DNA from: Glandiceps talaboti | Lineage: Eukaryota > Hemichordata > Enteropneusta > Spengelidae | DNA: 64,000 nt | Assembly (NCBI RefSeq): GCF_964340395.1 | Contig: NC_135566.1 | Span: forward strand, 5,157,501 to 5,221,500 | Direction of reading: 5' to 3' | In this document: one piece after another, positions 1 to 12,084 of the stretch | How positions within the stretch are numbered: position 1 is the stretch's first letter | Layout of the letters: each line of letters starts with the position of its first letter | Program-made: the position numbers and the translations under genes | Notes under the pieces: model-generated | Told to the model about the DNA's origin: nothing | What the model saw: only the letters and a program-made list of their open reading frames with translations | Databases searched by the model: none

Positions 1-220
1 ACTTCCTCAGGTACCATCTTCAGAAAATATACTATATGAGTACATTCCAATATTACAGCACCCCACAATCTGTGGGGGCATTTGTTTCTGACATCTTTCA
101 AATACTCCGAAGTTCACTATTACCAATCATACTCTAGATATATATGTAAACAACCAGATATACTATTCTGTTTAGTAACTTAACTTTATTCACACAAGGA
201 TAAACACATTTGCACAGTAC

Positions 221-3200
221 CTTCATGTAACTCTGATCTTAGCTTGTCAGCTTCTTCTTGAAGTACATTTTTCTGAGTGTTTAATACTGCTACATACATC
301 TCTAGGTCTGTTCTGGATGCCTTTTCTGCTTCTAAATAATGATTTAGTTCTCTGACCTGCACGGTAAATGTGGATAAATGAGCAGTCGTTGATCACTATC
401 CTTTTGATTAATTTGGAAAAACATTGCTAAAACATAATTTTTGTTAAACTCTAATCAATGTCACAATCACATACAATCATATGTATGTTTCAAACCGTGC
501 AATGTAAATATGTTGCTGTACAAGTTAAGCCTAGAAAAAAAAATTTAGTTCCGGTTACTCGACTGCACCTAGTTTTTCACTGCTGACCCTAAACATTTTT
601 TTTACGTATTTCACAATTTTTTTTGAATCATGAAAATTGTGAAGTCTTGCAAGATATAGTAGATGAGTAAACTGACATCAACTCAAAATGACAATATAAA
701 ATTGTTCTTCCAATCTGTAATAGCAAACATAACTACCTATAATACGCACTCAAATGTGAAAAAAAATCTAAATTTTAAAAAAAATCTACCTACCACACCT
801 ATTCTAAAATTGAGCATAATCAGAACCACATGATGTTTTTGTTAGGCCTTAGTAAACATCACAGCTACATACACCAGCATTGTATACTGTATGTATCCAC
901 AGTCCCTTTAACACATCTATGATGTATTCTATCTAAGTTATTCCTGACTGCTATCCTATAACTATAAAGTTCATTTATTGAGTTTGTGTGACATCATGTG
1001 GTCGTTCCTAACTAGCTTATGAGTGGTAAGATCAGCGGAAACAAAGACGGGCCTTTCTGTCAAAACTATCACCTGATACAACTATTAACTAGCAGGTAAT
1101 TCTATCTCACCTTTTCATCCATGTCTTCTTTGTCTTTAATACTGGATGTAGATTTTTCAGGGCTGCTTAATTCACTGGAATCGGAATTCTCCAAATCTAA
1201 CAGATTTCCAACAGTAGGTGAACTACCAGTAGTAGACTAAGACAAGCAATTCATAACACATTTATAACGTTTATTTATTTATTTATTTATTTATTTATTA
1301 ACTGAACCATTTATTTCTGAGATTTACTTTTGCCTTTGTTCTACATCACTTTCAGAACGTTAGAAGTTGGTAACGTGTCATGTGAATGGTGTTGAGTATA
1401 TAAAATGTTCATAGGTTTATGATTTTTGGTATTTGTTTATTTACACTCTTGGTAACACACTTGTACCCAATTCATACCTTTGAAATTGCTGTAATGTGTC
1501 TACCAATAACTGAACTACCATGCACGGTTATTAAATGAACGACACATTGTTATTGTTGCTCAACACAATTATATATTTTTACTCAAATGGAACACTGTAA
1601 CTTATTTTACATACCTTGGTTTCAAGTGCTCTAATTGTTCCTTGTGCTTCTCTCAGCTTAGTCTTGAGTGATGCAATCTCTTGTTCCATTGGCATGACAA
1701 CAGATCGCAGCATTTCTGCATCCTTTTGAGCCTACAAGACAAAAAAAAAAACATTTTCGTCATGGATGACATTTTCAATCAAAAGATGGCTGGTTTGCCT
1801 TTCACTGGTTAAAGAATTGATCCTTAGGAAATCTTGACAATTCATATTCTCATTCCGTTCATACAGAGTAACCACTTGGTCATATTCTTATGTTTAATCT
1901 TACCTCGACATATTAGTATAATGAATGTTCATTTGAAACATTGATGAATTTATACTACTTTTTAGGAATGGCATTATTTCCAACGTTTGCATCTTACTTT
2001 CAAACATCCATTCCTAAACGCTATGCAAATGAATCCCAATTAACATCATTCTTCTTATTTTTGTTTCAGATACTGATGTCCGTCTTGAGGTTGCATGTAC
2101 ACACTCTTTCACCAATGGGGAATATTGTGCTGTTTAAAATTCCAAATTTCTGAGGCATTAATATAAACCTACAGGCAATACATAACATTTGTAGTCATAT
2201 TTCAATCATACAAAATGCTAGGGAGTCTAACTCTGAGTCCCTAACTTCACCAAAAAGCATATATCTACATGTACTGTACAGTCTGTTCTACATTCCTGTC
2301 TAAACAGGTTCCATTACCTTTTTCATACTGGCTTCTAGACTATCTTCTTGGCCCATACCTTGAGACACTCGACTTCTTATGCTTTTAGTAACACTAGATA
2401 GAACACTTTCCCTGAAAAATATGTATAAAATTATTAAGTTCTCAAAGGTACCAATATTTTAAGATCTATGGTATAATGTCATTTGCATACATCCTGATGG
2501 ATATGAAGATGTGAAAACACCAAAAAACCCCACATTTCTTTGCTTCAAAGCACAAAAATGAAAAGTGTGATAGCACTAGCTACAAACACTGTAACATTTG
2601 TCTATTTTTCATACTACTGTAAGTTACACCATGTACCACTGCCAACTAGCAGGACACTGTGTTTGTCACCCTGAGGACATTGCTTTGCAACTTAATCTAG
2701 CAACCAACTGGTGGAAACATAAAACGAGGAAGAAATCCAACAGATTTTATAGATGTCATCAAACGTGACACAGGTCTAGATAACGTCCTAGAAATCAGAA
2801 ATGCAATGAAGGACAAAACCTTATGAAAGTGAAGTGTAAATCACAACAAAACCACAGCTACAAGTCCAGTGAAGCTGATCTGCTTCTCATACTTTGAACA
2901 CTTTGGCAGGGATTTGACCCTTACCTCTGATCTACCTAGGAGATTCCTTGTTTTGTCACACTTTTTGCTCTATACCATGCATAAAATGACTTTCAGTGGT
3001 TAAAAAGTACAACTAGGCAGATTCATGAGTTGATGCATAGACATCTCTCTATTGTCTATGGTTGATGGCAACTATATTCCCCAAGTAACTCACTAAAACT
3101 TAAACATCTAAGGTTTTAACAAGTCTTAACTGAAGACACAACCCAATTCCTACCTTTCTTGTTGAGAAGATGCAGTGCTTAATTCAATATTCAGTGTAGC

Positions 3201-5315
3201 TATTTTATTATGTAAATCCTGCACTTCTTTAGTCAAGTCTTCATTGATGGAGAGTAGTTTCATTCTTTCCTGTTGATAACTTGCTGCAGTTTGTTCTCTT
3301 GATTCATCCATTGCCTCTGTCAAGTAAAATATACCATATGCAGTAAAGAGAGCACACAAGAAACTGGCTCTAGATTAGGTGTTAGGATAACTACAGATAA
3401 TCCCATAGTCCTTTGCATCTGAGTATCCTCAGTCTGGATTGCTAGCTCCCTATTGATGCACAGTAATTGCCTGTGACATGCCACAATTTGATGTTCTCCT
3501 ATCACCCACTATATAAGTATATGTTGAATTATAAGCAAACCCAGTTTTTATCATTTTAACCAACAACACAAAAAATGTTGTTACTTATTTATAGAGAGGA
3601 CACACTGACTTATTACCTGTCATCATGAGTTGCATGGATGCCAATTCCTCTTCTAAGCGCTGTTTGGTATTTTCAAGTTCATCTTGTTTAGAACTGACAG
3701 ACATAGAAGCTACAGTTCTGACATCTTCCAACTCAGCTTGAGATTTTTGTAACTCTGTGCTCAATTTGTCTATGTCTTGTTTTAGTTCATCTAAAATTTA
3801 CAAGGAAATTAAAGAAAATAATGTACTATGCATATGTGAGGCTGTGTTCAATTTGTTCATTTCTTGTTTTAGTTCATTTAAAATTTAAAAAGAGAGTTAA
3901 AAAAACCACCCCAAAACCCCATGTACATCATGAAATGGGGCAAGGAAACAATCTCATGATTTGATGAAGATTCCAATGTTATATGTAAATGAATAATGAA
4001 TATTTGGGTACTAGGTGACAATTAGTATTTTTCAAGTTGGTAAACCGTGTCTGGGTTCTCAAGGAATTTTAAGAGGGTTTCTGAACAAAATCATGTTCTT
4101 GATACAAGGTATGGAAATCAAGGCATATTTTGATGTGACCCACTCCTCATCCACTAATATTCAAAGACAGCTATCCATTCGATGAAATCAAATGTGAGTT
4201 ACTTACATGACAAAAAACACTTTAATTAAAGCTGAACAAGCTGTAACAGTAACATTTTTGAAACTGTTTTGTTCAATACACATGTAACCACTTTCACATA
4301 ATACAGTACACCCTGAACAGTATTGGATCACATTAGGGTAAACATATTTGTACAGCTGTACACATACTAGGTACAATAAATGCAATCAAATTGATTTTTG
4401 GGTCTACACCCAAAAATAAGTGCCCCAGCATGATCACATTTTTAACCTCTTGCTGTACTACATGTACGTAAGTTCTTGATACAGTCAAACTCAACTAAAT
4501 ATATGTAGTCTAATTAGTGGTATTTTAATAATTTTCAGTCAATGAATAGTTGGTTGTCTGATCAAATAAAAAATACTCCAATAACAGATTGTGCTGCTTT
4601 AAAATATTGCTGTCTTCATTTACAAAATTAAAAATACAAGTGGAACAGTTTGGTGGATATTTGCATGACCATAGACTTTGTTCATACACTCTACATGTGT
4701 AGAGTATCTGTATATTATGTGTATTATACCATTACAGTCAATCTAGCCATGTGATAGGGGGACTGATAATGCATATCTATAATTACCTTTGGTGAACTTT
4801 GCAAATGATGGCGGTATATATTCATACTACTGAGATGGGCAAATAGGTAAAAATACACGCCCACACAATGTTAATATCCCAGTTTAAAATGAGACGCCTA
4901 AAGGAGTGTCTTGAATATTTTACTTATGACATTTTATTAGACAAAATTTACTTACTCTCTCTTGTTAGGAATATCTCTCTAAATTTGGCTCTTTTTTGAC
5001 CAAATTCTTGTTCCAACACCACCTTTTCTTGTTGCCACTGCTGCTCTCTCTGTGTCAGCTCATACACCTTGGCTCTTAGAAGTGACACTTCGTCACCTGT
5101 AGGGGGAGGATCACCAAAGCAATATGTCACCTCTTTGGGAATTTTGTTTATCAAATTTCAATGTAAATCAAAATAAGTGTTGACACTATGGATAAGTGTC
5201 CACCCAAAATACAAAGACAGCAACATATTTTCTGTAAACCAAAGCTAAATTTTCAATACTTACCCTGCTGGTTCATATTTTCACTAAAATTTGTTACAAA
5301 TTGCTGGTTGTCCAT
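221..5315 (-). CDS. RABEP1: Rabaptin (Rab GTPase-binding effector 1), 5' part, exons 1-8
   Basis: Seen: eight phase-compatible exons on the minus strand: 5264-5315, 4956-5096, 3617-3790, 3154-3316, 2318-2411, 1615-1731, 1111-1236 and 221-356, all with GT-AG borders, giving about 334 residues; the rest lies past the left edge. The start at 5315 is the first ATG of exon 1. Known family: human rabaptin-5 has near-identical blocks, matched here by LEQEFGQKRAKF (exon 2), MLRSVVMPMEQEIASL (exon 6) and NHYLEAEKASRTDLEMYV (exon 8). Rabaptin is a cytosolic coiled-coil effector of Rab4 and Rab5 that binds the exchange factor Rabex-5 and drives early-endosome fusion. The visible part corresponds to the N-terminal coiled coil, including the Rab4-binding region. 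Oddity: exon 7 adds 42 Ser/Asp/Glu-rich residues between two blocks that are adjacent in the human protein; it is a multiple of three, so it could be a cassette exon. The gene shares a short promoter with INO80B. Confidence 0.93.
540..850. repeat. Dispersed repeat, copy 1 (pair with 59606-59965)
   Basis: This part of a rabaptin intron shares an ordered set of words with 59606-59965 in the same orientation: TTCCGGTTAC, CACCTAGTTTTTCAC, GACCCTAAAC, GTGAAGTCT.GCAAGA, ACTGACATCAACT, ATCTACCTACC and ATCAGAACCACA. No coding potential is seen. It looks like an old transposon-derived family member of about 300-350 bp. Confidence 0.7.
1267..1302. repeat. (TTTA)n microsatellite
   Basis: About nine tandem TTTA units in a rabaptin intron. 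Confidence 0.9.
3366..3480 (-). repeat. Dispersed SINE-like repeat, copy 1
   Basis: On the minus strand this contains CAGATGCAAAGGACT followed by TGGGATTAT and then ACCTAATCT. The same order occurs on the plus strand at 25600-25695. Conceptual translations share the frame pattern A-QTE--QMQRT-GL, which shows common descent rather than a gene. Confidence 0.65.
3838..3905 (-). repeat. Tandem duplicate of the RABEP1 exon 3 acceptor and first codons, inactivated
   Basis: This stretch repeats 3751-3815 at an offset of 87 bp. It carries a copy of the first 12 or so codons of exon 3 and of its 3' splice site. In the copy the acceptor TTTAG has become TTTAA (plus strand CTAAA to TTAAA at 3878), so it should not be usable. 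It lies just upstream of the true exon in the transcript. Confidence 0.8.
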
Positions 5316-5661
5316 GACGTTTTTGGGTTAAAACATCGAAAAAAAAATAATTTCGAGCAATATCACTCAGCCATTGACGTCAGCCATGTTAGTTGATTAC
5401 CCAGACTGCACAGCGCGTTGTATTACCTGGGCAATTTACTTTCCATGGACTAATGCACATATCAAGATAATTTTAGTTAGTGTCGTTACAGTTCTGAGGA
5501 ACGTAAATCTATATTGTCGTAAGCTTTTAAGTGGCCGCAATGACATGTTCAAATTTGGCTAATTAAGTACAAGTGTAAACACACAACAAACAATCGAACT
5601 ATAATACCGGAAGTCGATAATATTTTTGTTGATATTTTTTGTACCCTGGATCGTTGTTGAA
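5316..5661. promoter_or_regulatory. Putative bidirectional promoter, RABEP1 / INO80B
   Basis: The two start codons diverge across 346 bp. The interval holds a perfect CRE, TGACGTCA, at 5375-5382 and an ETS-type site, CCGGAAGT, at 5607-5614, and no obvious TATA box. Both motifs are typical of housekeeping bidirectional promoters; the shared-promoter role is inferred from spacing and motifs. Confidence 0.6.
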
Positions 5662-8600
5662 ATGGCTAAAACCCGTAATCCAGACGATGAAGAAAGGAAA
5701 GGTATTAATCAAAATTATTTATCACCATACAATATGTCTGCGTCAGTAGAACATAACCGGTGAATGTCCACATTCAATAATTCTTAGTATGACAACGGCG
5801 TATATCAAGGGAAAGTTCACTGCACAAGTTCGGGGATGGCGGGGGTATTGCTCTTTCTCCAAATACCTAGATACATGATGAATTACTTGCGATATTTCTA
5901 TATACCGTCCAATGAATAGAAAAAAAAGAAGAGAATTTGGGAACAAATCTAAACTTCGTATTTTTTACAAAAAATCTCTCAGACCTATATCATCAATCGA
6001 ATATACTTTGTTTATAATTAGATAGTACTCCCCAATATTTTTCTACCTTCAGCCTAGGAAATTGTGAGTGACCTAGGGGGCATTGTCACTATGAGTCACA
6101 AAACGAGTAGTGACAATCCTTTTACATGAGTATTTTCTGGGTGAAGGAGGAACAATATTGGCGATTAGTATGGTTATACCTCCTCAAGCATAATTTATGA
6201 AAAAACAGGAAAAATAATTAAAATTTTGAAAATTTTGACTCATATTATTATTGATTTGAGCAATGCCAGTGATGTAGACATGGGTTGTTGTAGAATGATC
6301 AGGGTATACAGTCCATATTTTTTGTTGAAAGGCAATAACTTGTCTTGTGCCTTGTGTAATGTTGTTATCTATAACAGTCATGTTCTTTTGATTTCCATTT
6401 TTTTGTGATATTGTGAAGACTCTGTGTTGTGTAGTTTTTTTGTCCACCAAATCAAATCCCTTTTGTGACAAATAGAATGATTGAAATTGAATTGTCTTTT
6501 ATAGGGTCATCACACTCACACAAGAAACACAAGAAGGATAAACACAAACACAAAAAGAAGAAGAAGAGAGAGCACCAATGTTATATGCATGCAGTCACCA
6601 GTCATACATCAGATACAGGTACAAGTGACACAGGCAAACCACAGTTAAAGCTCAAAATCAAAATAGGAGGGAAAACATTTGGTACGAAGAGGTAAGTAAT
6701 ATTGCAGCCTAGTTGTACATGTTGTACTAGATAAAAGGGTTCAACTGTAAGATATGTCATGTCGCTCTGCCCTCCTCTCTCGTGAAAGGGATTAACCGAT
6801 TTGTGAGGGCACCTCGTCATGGCATACCTTACAGACTAGGTAAGGGTAGACTGAAAGAACTGTCACTGTTTTCACTCCTGTAAGCATAAACTAAACACAG
6901 AAACAAGTCATTATGTGAGTACAGCAACCAATCTTTCAATTTCAAGTATGCTTCCTTAACCCTTAACTGACTTGGTTTCTGTAACTCGAATGTAATTACA
7001 CATTAACATAGACGGTATCAGGCTTTAAAGGGTTAATACCATGTTGTCTTGACAACCGACCATTGACAATTTGTGATCCAGTTTTAGCGTGAATGTGAAT
7101 AAGTAATGAATACAGGTAAGTCATCGCCACAAAGGGAGATGTGGTATTAGTAGGAATTGCAACTCAGCACTAACGTGTATTTCCTTTATGTATAAGAAAA
7201 AAGTGATATAATGTATTATGTGATTGTTAATCTACATAGCATATATTGAAGAATAGGATATTATTGCCTTATGTCACCTCTATATTTGTCTGTTTGTTGG
7301 TATCACCATGAACACTGTTTCCACATAGTGAATCATCTCAAATTGTTATTTATTTGTAACAGTGTTGACAAAGTTAGTATACCAGACCCATCCAGTGAGG
7401 AAGAAGAGCCATTTGAACCATGGCAAGGTTGGTAATATTTATATGAATTATACACAGCTTTTACAGACATTCCCATAATGATCAAATATTGAGTAATGTA
7501 ATTTCAACAAAAACTAAGATATATTTACCAGCTGTCCAATCAGTGGGTGTAATCTGACCCTTCTATAACCTTGCACACAAAGTCCAACTAGTGAGCTAAA
7601 ATTAACATGAGCTGAGTTATTTGAAGTTTACACTCACTGTTTGTGATGTCTGGTTGCATCCACCCATCTCAGTTTTTGTTAAATGTTACTTAATTGAACG
7701 TGTCTCTTATAAGACATTTTTATTGTTAGAACTGAACAGGATTTTGAGAATGGCTGTGAGAAATCTAACAAAGGGGGAAACTTCAAATGGAAATTTACCT
7801 GTGTTGGTAAACCATGTTGTTGAGGTAAACTTTTTATCCAAACACAAAACTTTTAATTGTTGTCTAAAATTTATGGCTACACACTTCAGTCTGTGTCAAC
7901 AGATTGACTTTTATGGTATAAGGCTTATTAGTCTGTTAAATAGCAACTCAGTTTGTTGACAGTGACTGAAGTGGGCAGTTGATAGTTTCAGGTAAACAAT
8001 TTTCATTTTTTTTATGTGCCAGACAAACATTGGTATAACATCACCTTCCCTAGTTGGAGTTAAAAACCACATGGTACATATCATTGACATACACATAAAT
8101 CATGTACAGTTGATCTATTTCTCTATCTTGTTCTCTGCATCTTGTTTGTCAATGTTCTCAGATGAAAGTCCTCCACCACCAGCTGAGCCCAAACCAGTAT
8201 CTATACCTTTACCTGTACCTGTACCTGTACCAGTGCTGCCTCAGGAACCTGCCAAAAAAGACCGCAAAGATAAGAAAGGTGGGGATGATTCTGATGAAGA
8301 AGCCTGGCTGAAGGCTTTAGAATCAGGCAAATTAGATGATGACAGTGACTGGAGGAAGAAAGACCCATCTTTATTGACTGCCAGACAGGTTGGTAAATTG
8401 AAAGAAAAGTTTAAGAATAATTCAAGTTACACTAGTCTGTAAGGTACGCAATGATGGGCTGCCCTCACACATCGGTCGTCAACCCCTGCAGAGAGAATAG
8501 GCCGGTGAGGGTGGAGCAACATGACGTATCTTATACAGTTACAGTCTAAAGTTACACAGGCTAAGTTTATAATGTTAATATTACTTAGATCACATGAATT

Positions 8601-10720
8601 TAAGCCTCATTTGCACTTTTCATGTAACATGCCAAGTTGATACTTGCCTTTTAGGTAGTATTCTGCTATTGTTAGTCCAAATGGTTTGCATAAAAATGGT
8701 TTCTGTGACATTTCAGTATATGTACATGTATACTAAATTATGTTCCTGATCTGGCCAAAGAGTACATTTCAAAATATATTTTGTTGGATGAAACAAATGT
8801 AGGGCTGTCCTTATAGCTAACACAACAACATACAGAGTATGGGTTTGGGGGGTTGAATTCTGAATTTAAAAAAATGTATATGTAATCCATGAGTTTTTTT
8901 CTTGACAACAGAGAGCAATGCTGCATGGACCCAACCAAAACGAACAACTCTTACAGTTGCCATCCGGTTACAAACAACCAGAAATGACAGAAGAAATGCT
9001 GCAAAGAAAGGCACAGAAAGCCAAGAAGAGGAGACAACAAGCACAGAAGAAAATTGAGGAAAATAAAGTATGTACATGTACATTTTTATTCATTTTGAAA
9101 ATATAACATTCAGTAAAATCCATTGTTCTTTAGAAACAAGCATATGGAAGTTTTGTAAGATGAGTTAGTATGTCCAGATTTGTCATTCAAATTCAATTTT
9201 TTTTCTCCTCAGAAACAAACAATTGAGAGGTTATTAAAGAAACAAGAAGCCAAGGGTAAACAAGGCAAGGTGAGTAAACAGTTCAGTTTGTTAGAATGTG
9301 CTACATTTACCATTAACATTGATACAACTATGGTACCCTTAGTTTTGACAAGCAACAAACAAAGACAGACGTATTCTAAAACTAGTAGTAGGTCACATAA
9401 ATAGATGATAGCATTGCCATGGTGATGAAGATTTAGTCCAATTCAGAGGTAATGTTTCAACAGCGAGATATTGATATATCCAGGTATATGTGATATTTTG
9501 TGAAAAGATCCTATATTTCAATGACTGTCAAGAATACAGCATTTGTACAATACTTTTTCTGTTATCCTATTTAGAAAGTACAGAAAGGACTGAATATCCC
9601 CAAAGTGACGTACGTCAACAGTTTACATGGTTCATCTATATCAGTCCCAGTTGGTATGGACTTTCCTCTGACTAAACAGACAATTGTAGAGTAAGTATGA
9701 ACACCCCCTCCCCCCATGGTTCCCCACATTGAGTTTGTCTATATCAATACCTATCAGTATTGATTTTCCACTGACTAAGCAGACAATTGTAGAGTAAGTA
9801 TGAACACTCCCCCCCCCACCTCCCCCCATGGGTTCCCCACATTGAGTTTGTCTATATCAATACCTGTCAGTTCTGATTTTCCACTGACTAAACAGACAAT
9901 TGTAGAGTAAGTATGAACACCCCTTCCCCCCCCCCCCCCATGGATTCCCCACATTGAGTTTGTCTATAGCAATACCTGTCAGTACTGATTTTCCGCTGTC
10001 TAAACAGACAATTGTAGAGTAAGTGACTCTGTGAACCCTGTTTGCACTTCTTCATGAAATTAGCAGTCCCAAGGTTGTACATGTATCATCAATGTTTCTA
10101 AGGTGTGGTTGGATAGAGATTGGAATGGGGATGTAAACCATAGATTTACTGTACAAGTAATCAGATATGGTAGAGGTGTGGAGACAATGCTGCCAGCCCC
10201 AGGTGCATTTTAGACCCATTTTGACAAAAAATCAATACCCCATGTTAGTTTTTAGTGCAATCAGCTTCCATCCTGAATGTTAATCTTGATAACAGTGATG
10301 TGCATGCACTGTCAACGGTGCAATGCATGATGAGGTGGAATCTAAATACAAATATATCAGGGCGTGCTAAGCCTGATATTTGATATCTATGAGGGCGGGA
10401 AATTAGTTGAGAATTTATGAATTTAGACCAGACAAAATTGAAAATAATGTAGAGTAAAAGGGCTAAAAATCACACAGCACATATATGTATTTTGTGAAAA
10501 TACTCGATACAAAATCAAATACAATTAACATGTAGAAGTATTGTACACATTTGAATGTAAAATTTCATTTCTTTCTTACAGCAGACCTTCCAGAAAACGA
10601 CAGGTGTGTGGAATTACAGGATGTAACAACACAAAGAAATATTGCTGTTCAAAAACAGGTCTACCGCTGTGTAGTTTAGAGTGTTATAAGAAAAACTTGG
10701 TGACTGTTGCAGCTACATAG
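5662..10720 (+). CDS. INO80B: INO80 complex subunit B (PAPA-1 / HIT zinc finger)
   Basis: Seen: eight exons, 5662-5701, 6505-6691, 7363-7427, 8162-8388, 8912-9067, 9213-9269, 9575-9690 and 10582-10720, joining in phase to 328 residues. Order: Lys/His-rich basic N-terminus; KPQLKLKIKIGGK near residue 60; acidic stretch; Pro/Val run in exon 4; DDSDEEAWLKALESGKLDD plus LLTARQ; TEEMLQRK and a basic helix; QTIERLL; and a C-terminal HIT-type zinc finger (exon 8) with about seven Cys, including YCCSKTGLPLCSLECY. Known family: human INO80B has the same blocks in the same order at similar length (356 aa). It is a nuclear subunit of the INO80 ATP-dependent nucleosome remodeller. The 5' exon is short and starts 346 bp from rabaptin. 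Oddities: exon 8 has a CAGCAG tandem acceptor that would add or drop one residue, and the exon 7 donor region is repeated four times. Confidence 0.95.
6745..6834 (-). mobile_element. Small MITE, family A copy 1 (inverted)
   Basis: About 90 bp bounded by CTGTAAGATA and its near complement TACCTTACAG, in INO80B intron 2. The same element lies in the opposite orientation at 8437-8544 and 15158-15254. Shared internal words are TGCCCTC and GTGAGG. Confidence 0.7.
8437..8544 (+). mobile_element. Small MITE, family A copy 2
   Basis: Starts AGTCTGTAAGGTACGC and ends at a TTACAGTCT complement, 49 bp downstream of the INO80B exon 4 donor. About 75-80% similar by eye to the copy at 15158-15254. No coding capacity. 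Confidence 0.75.
9655..10025 (+). repeat. Four tandem copies of the INO80B exon 7 / donor junction
   Basis: The end of exon 7 together with its 5' splice site and about 70 bp of intron occurs four times, with donors at 9691, 9794, 9907 and 10019 (spacings 103, 113 and 112 bp). Every copy keeps the exon-like TAAGCAGACAATTGTAGA or TAAACAGACAATTGTAGA and an intact GTAAGT. Poly-C runs of varying length separate the first three. Only the first is joined to the open frame of exon 7. Confidence 0.9.
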
Positions 10721-11920
10721 TGTTTCAACGATGTAAGGATTTATCCTATTGGCTACTACAACTGTCTTGATGAGGTTTTCCAGGTTATAAGCCAATCAAA
10801 GACATTAATTGGCCATCAGAACAGCTACCTATGTGGCTGTTGGTTGTAGACCAGCTGTTCATCAGCCAATGGCAAACCAGCTGTACGGTGTAGACCAATG
10901 AAGTTTATTGATGTAAACCAGTCTTTCATAAGCCAACATCAGTACATCAGGTGGATTCAGTTGGCTTGTGTTGGTTTTGATAGATCAAGGCAGTAAATGC
11001 CCACCACTGCCTCCAGTATGTTAGTTTGGCATACTTTTTATGACTTACCTAGGTGGTAAAAAGTAAGATGTGATATTTATGACTTACCTAGGTGGTAAAA
11101 AATAAGATGTGATATTTATGACTGACCTAGGTGGTAAGAAACGAGGTGTGAATTTTAATGACTGACCTAGGTAACAGTAGTAAAAAATAATTTTAATGGC
11201 TAACCTAGGTGGTAAAAAGTGATGTTATATTTATGACTTACCTAGGTGGTAATAGATGCTGCGCTCAGGCTGTTGCTGTGGAAAATTCCTGATATTTTGC
11301 ATATTGCATAATTAGAATCTGGACACTTATTCTGTGAGTAACAAAATGATTTCAATGTACAGTATCTTTCGTTAAAGCCAGGATTTTTAAACATACGCTC
11401 CTAGTGCAAACGCGTAGATGTTTGGATTGCATTAGTACTGTAGAATCTATCACTGTACTACATTTGCAGAAGGCTGAAAGGGGAAGAAAAGTGAAGCCCA
11501 GAAAAATTTCTTTACCAACCCTGCAGCACATGACCTCTCTTTAAACAGGATTACAAAATTAGCAATCAAAGAAACATGCTGTAGCCATGGGCAAATAGGA
11601 ACTCCATTATATTATTGCCTCTACATTGTTTGGCTAAGGTTTTAAGCAGTGTGAAGCTCCTAACACGGTTTACGTACCCATGATGCCTTACCCCAGTATA
11701 AAACAGTGCTGTCTCTAAGCAAGCTTTGATAGTGTTTATGACTCTTACTCAGAGAGGTTGCAGGGTTGATGAAAATGGAAAAGAAATGCAGCTAGGATGA
11801 AATCAATCTCACTTTTGTTCTTCTTTAAAGCAAGTACTTTATCTGTAATTTGTAAGGATTGATCATGTATTTCTTGTTTTGTATAGAAGTATTATTTCTG
11901 AAATTAAAAAAAAATTAAAC
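10721..11920 (+). other. INO80B 3' UTR (probable) with ATTAAA signals
   Basis: The 1.2 kb after the stop has no long open frame. Candidate poly(A) signals ATTAAA lie at 11903-11908 and 11914-11919. The stretch 10735-10930 has several short repeated words (GCCAAT, AGCTGT). The true 3' end cannot be fixed from sequence alone. Confidence 0.5.
11041..11253. repeat. 39 bp tandem repeat, about 6 diverged units
   Basis: The unit begins TGACTTACCTAGGTGGTAA and continues with an A-rich tail ending in ATATTTA. Units start at about 11041, 11080 and 11119, with later ones shortened by indels. The CCTAGG core gives each unit a partial palindrome. It lies inside the probable INO80B 3' UTR. Confidence 0.85.
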
Positions 11921-12084
11921 TAGAACTGTTACTTGTATGTTCTTGTATTTTTCAGTTTAACCAAATTGTCCTCTAAATAATTATTCTGCATTTGATGTTT
12001 TTATCACAGCACAAAAATGGAAAAGAAATATTATATAGATCACTCTTCAAATAACTACAAAATAATGAACATGTATAGTCACAT

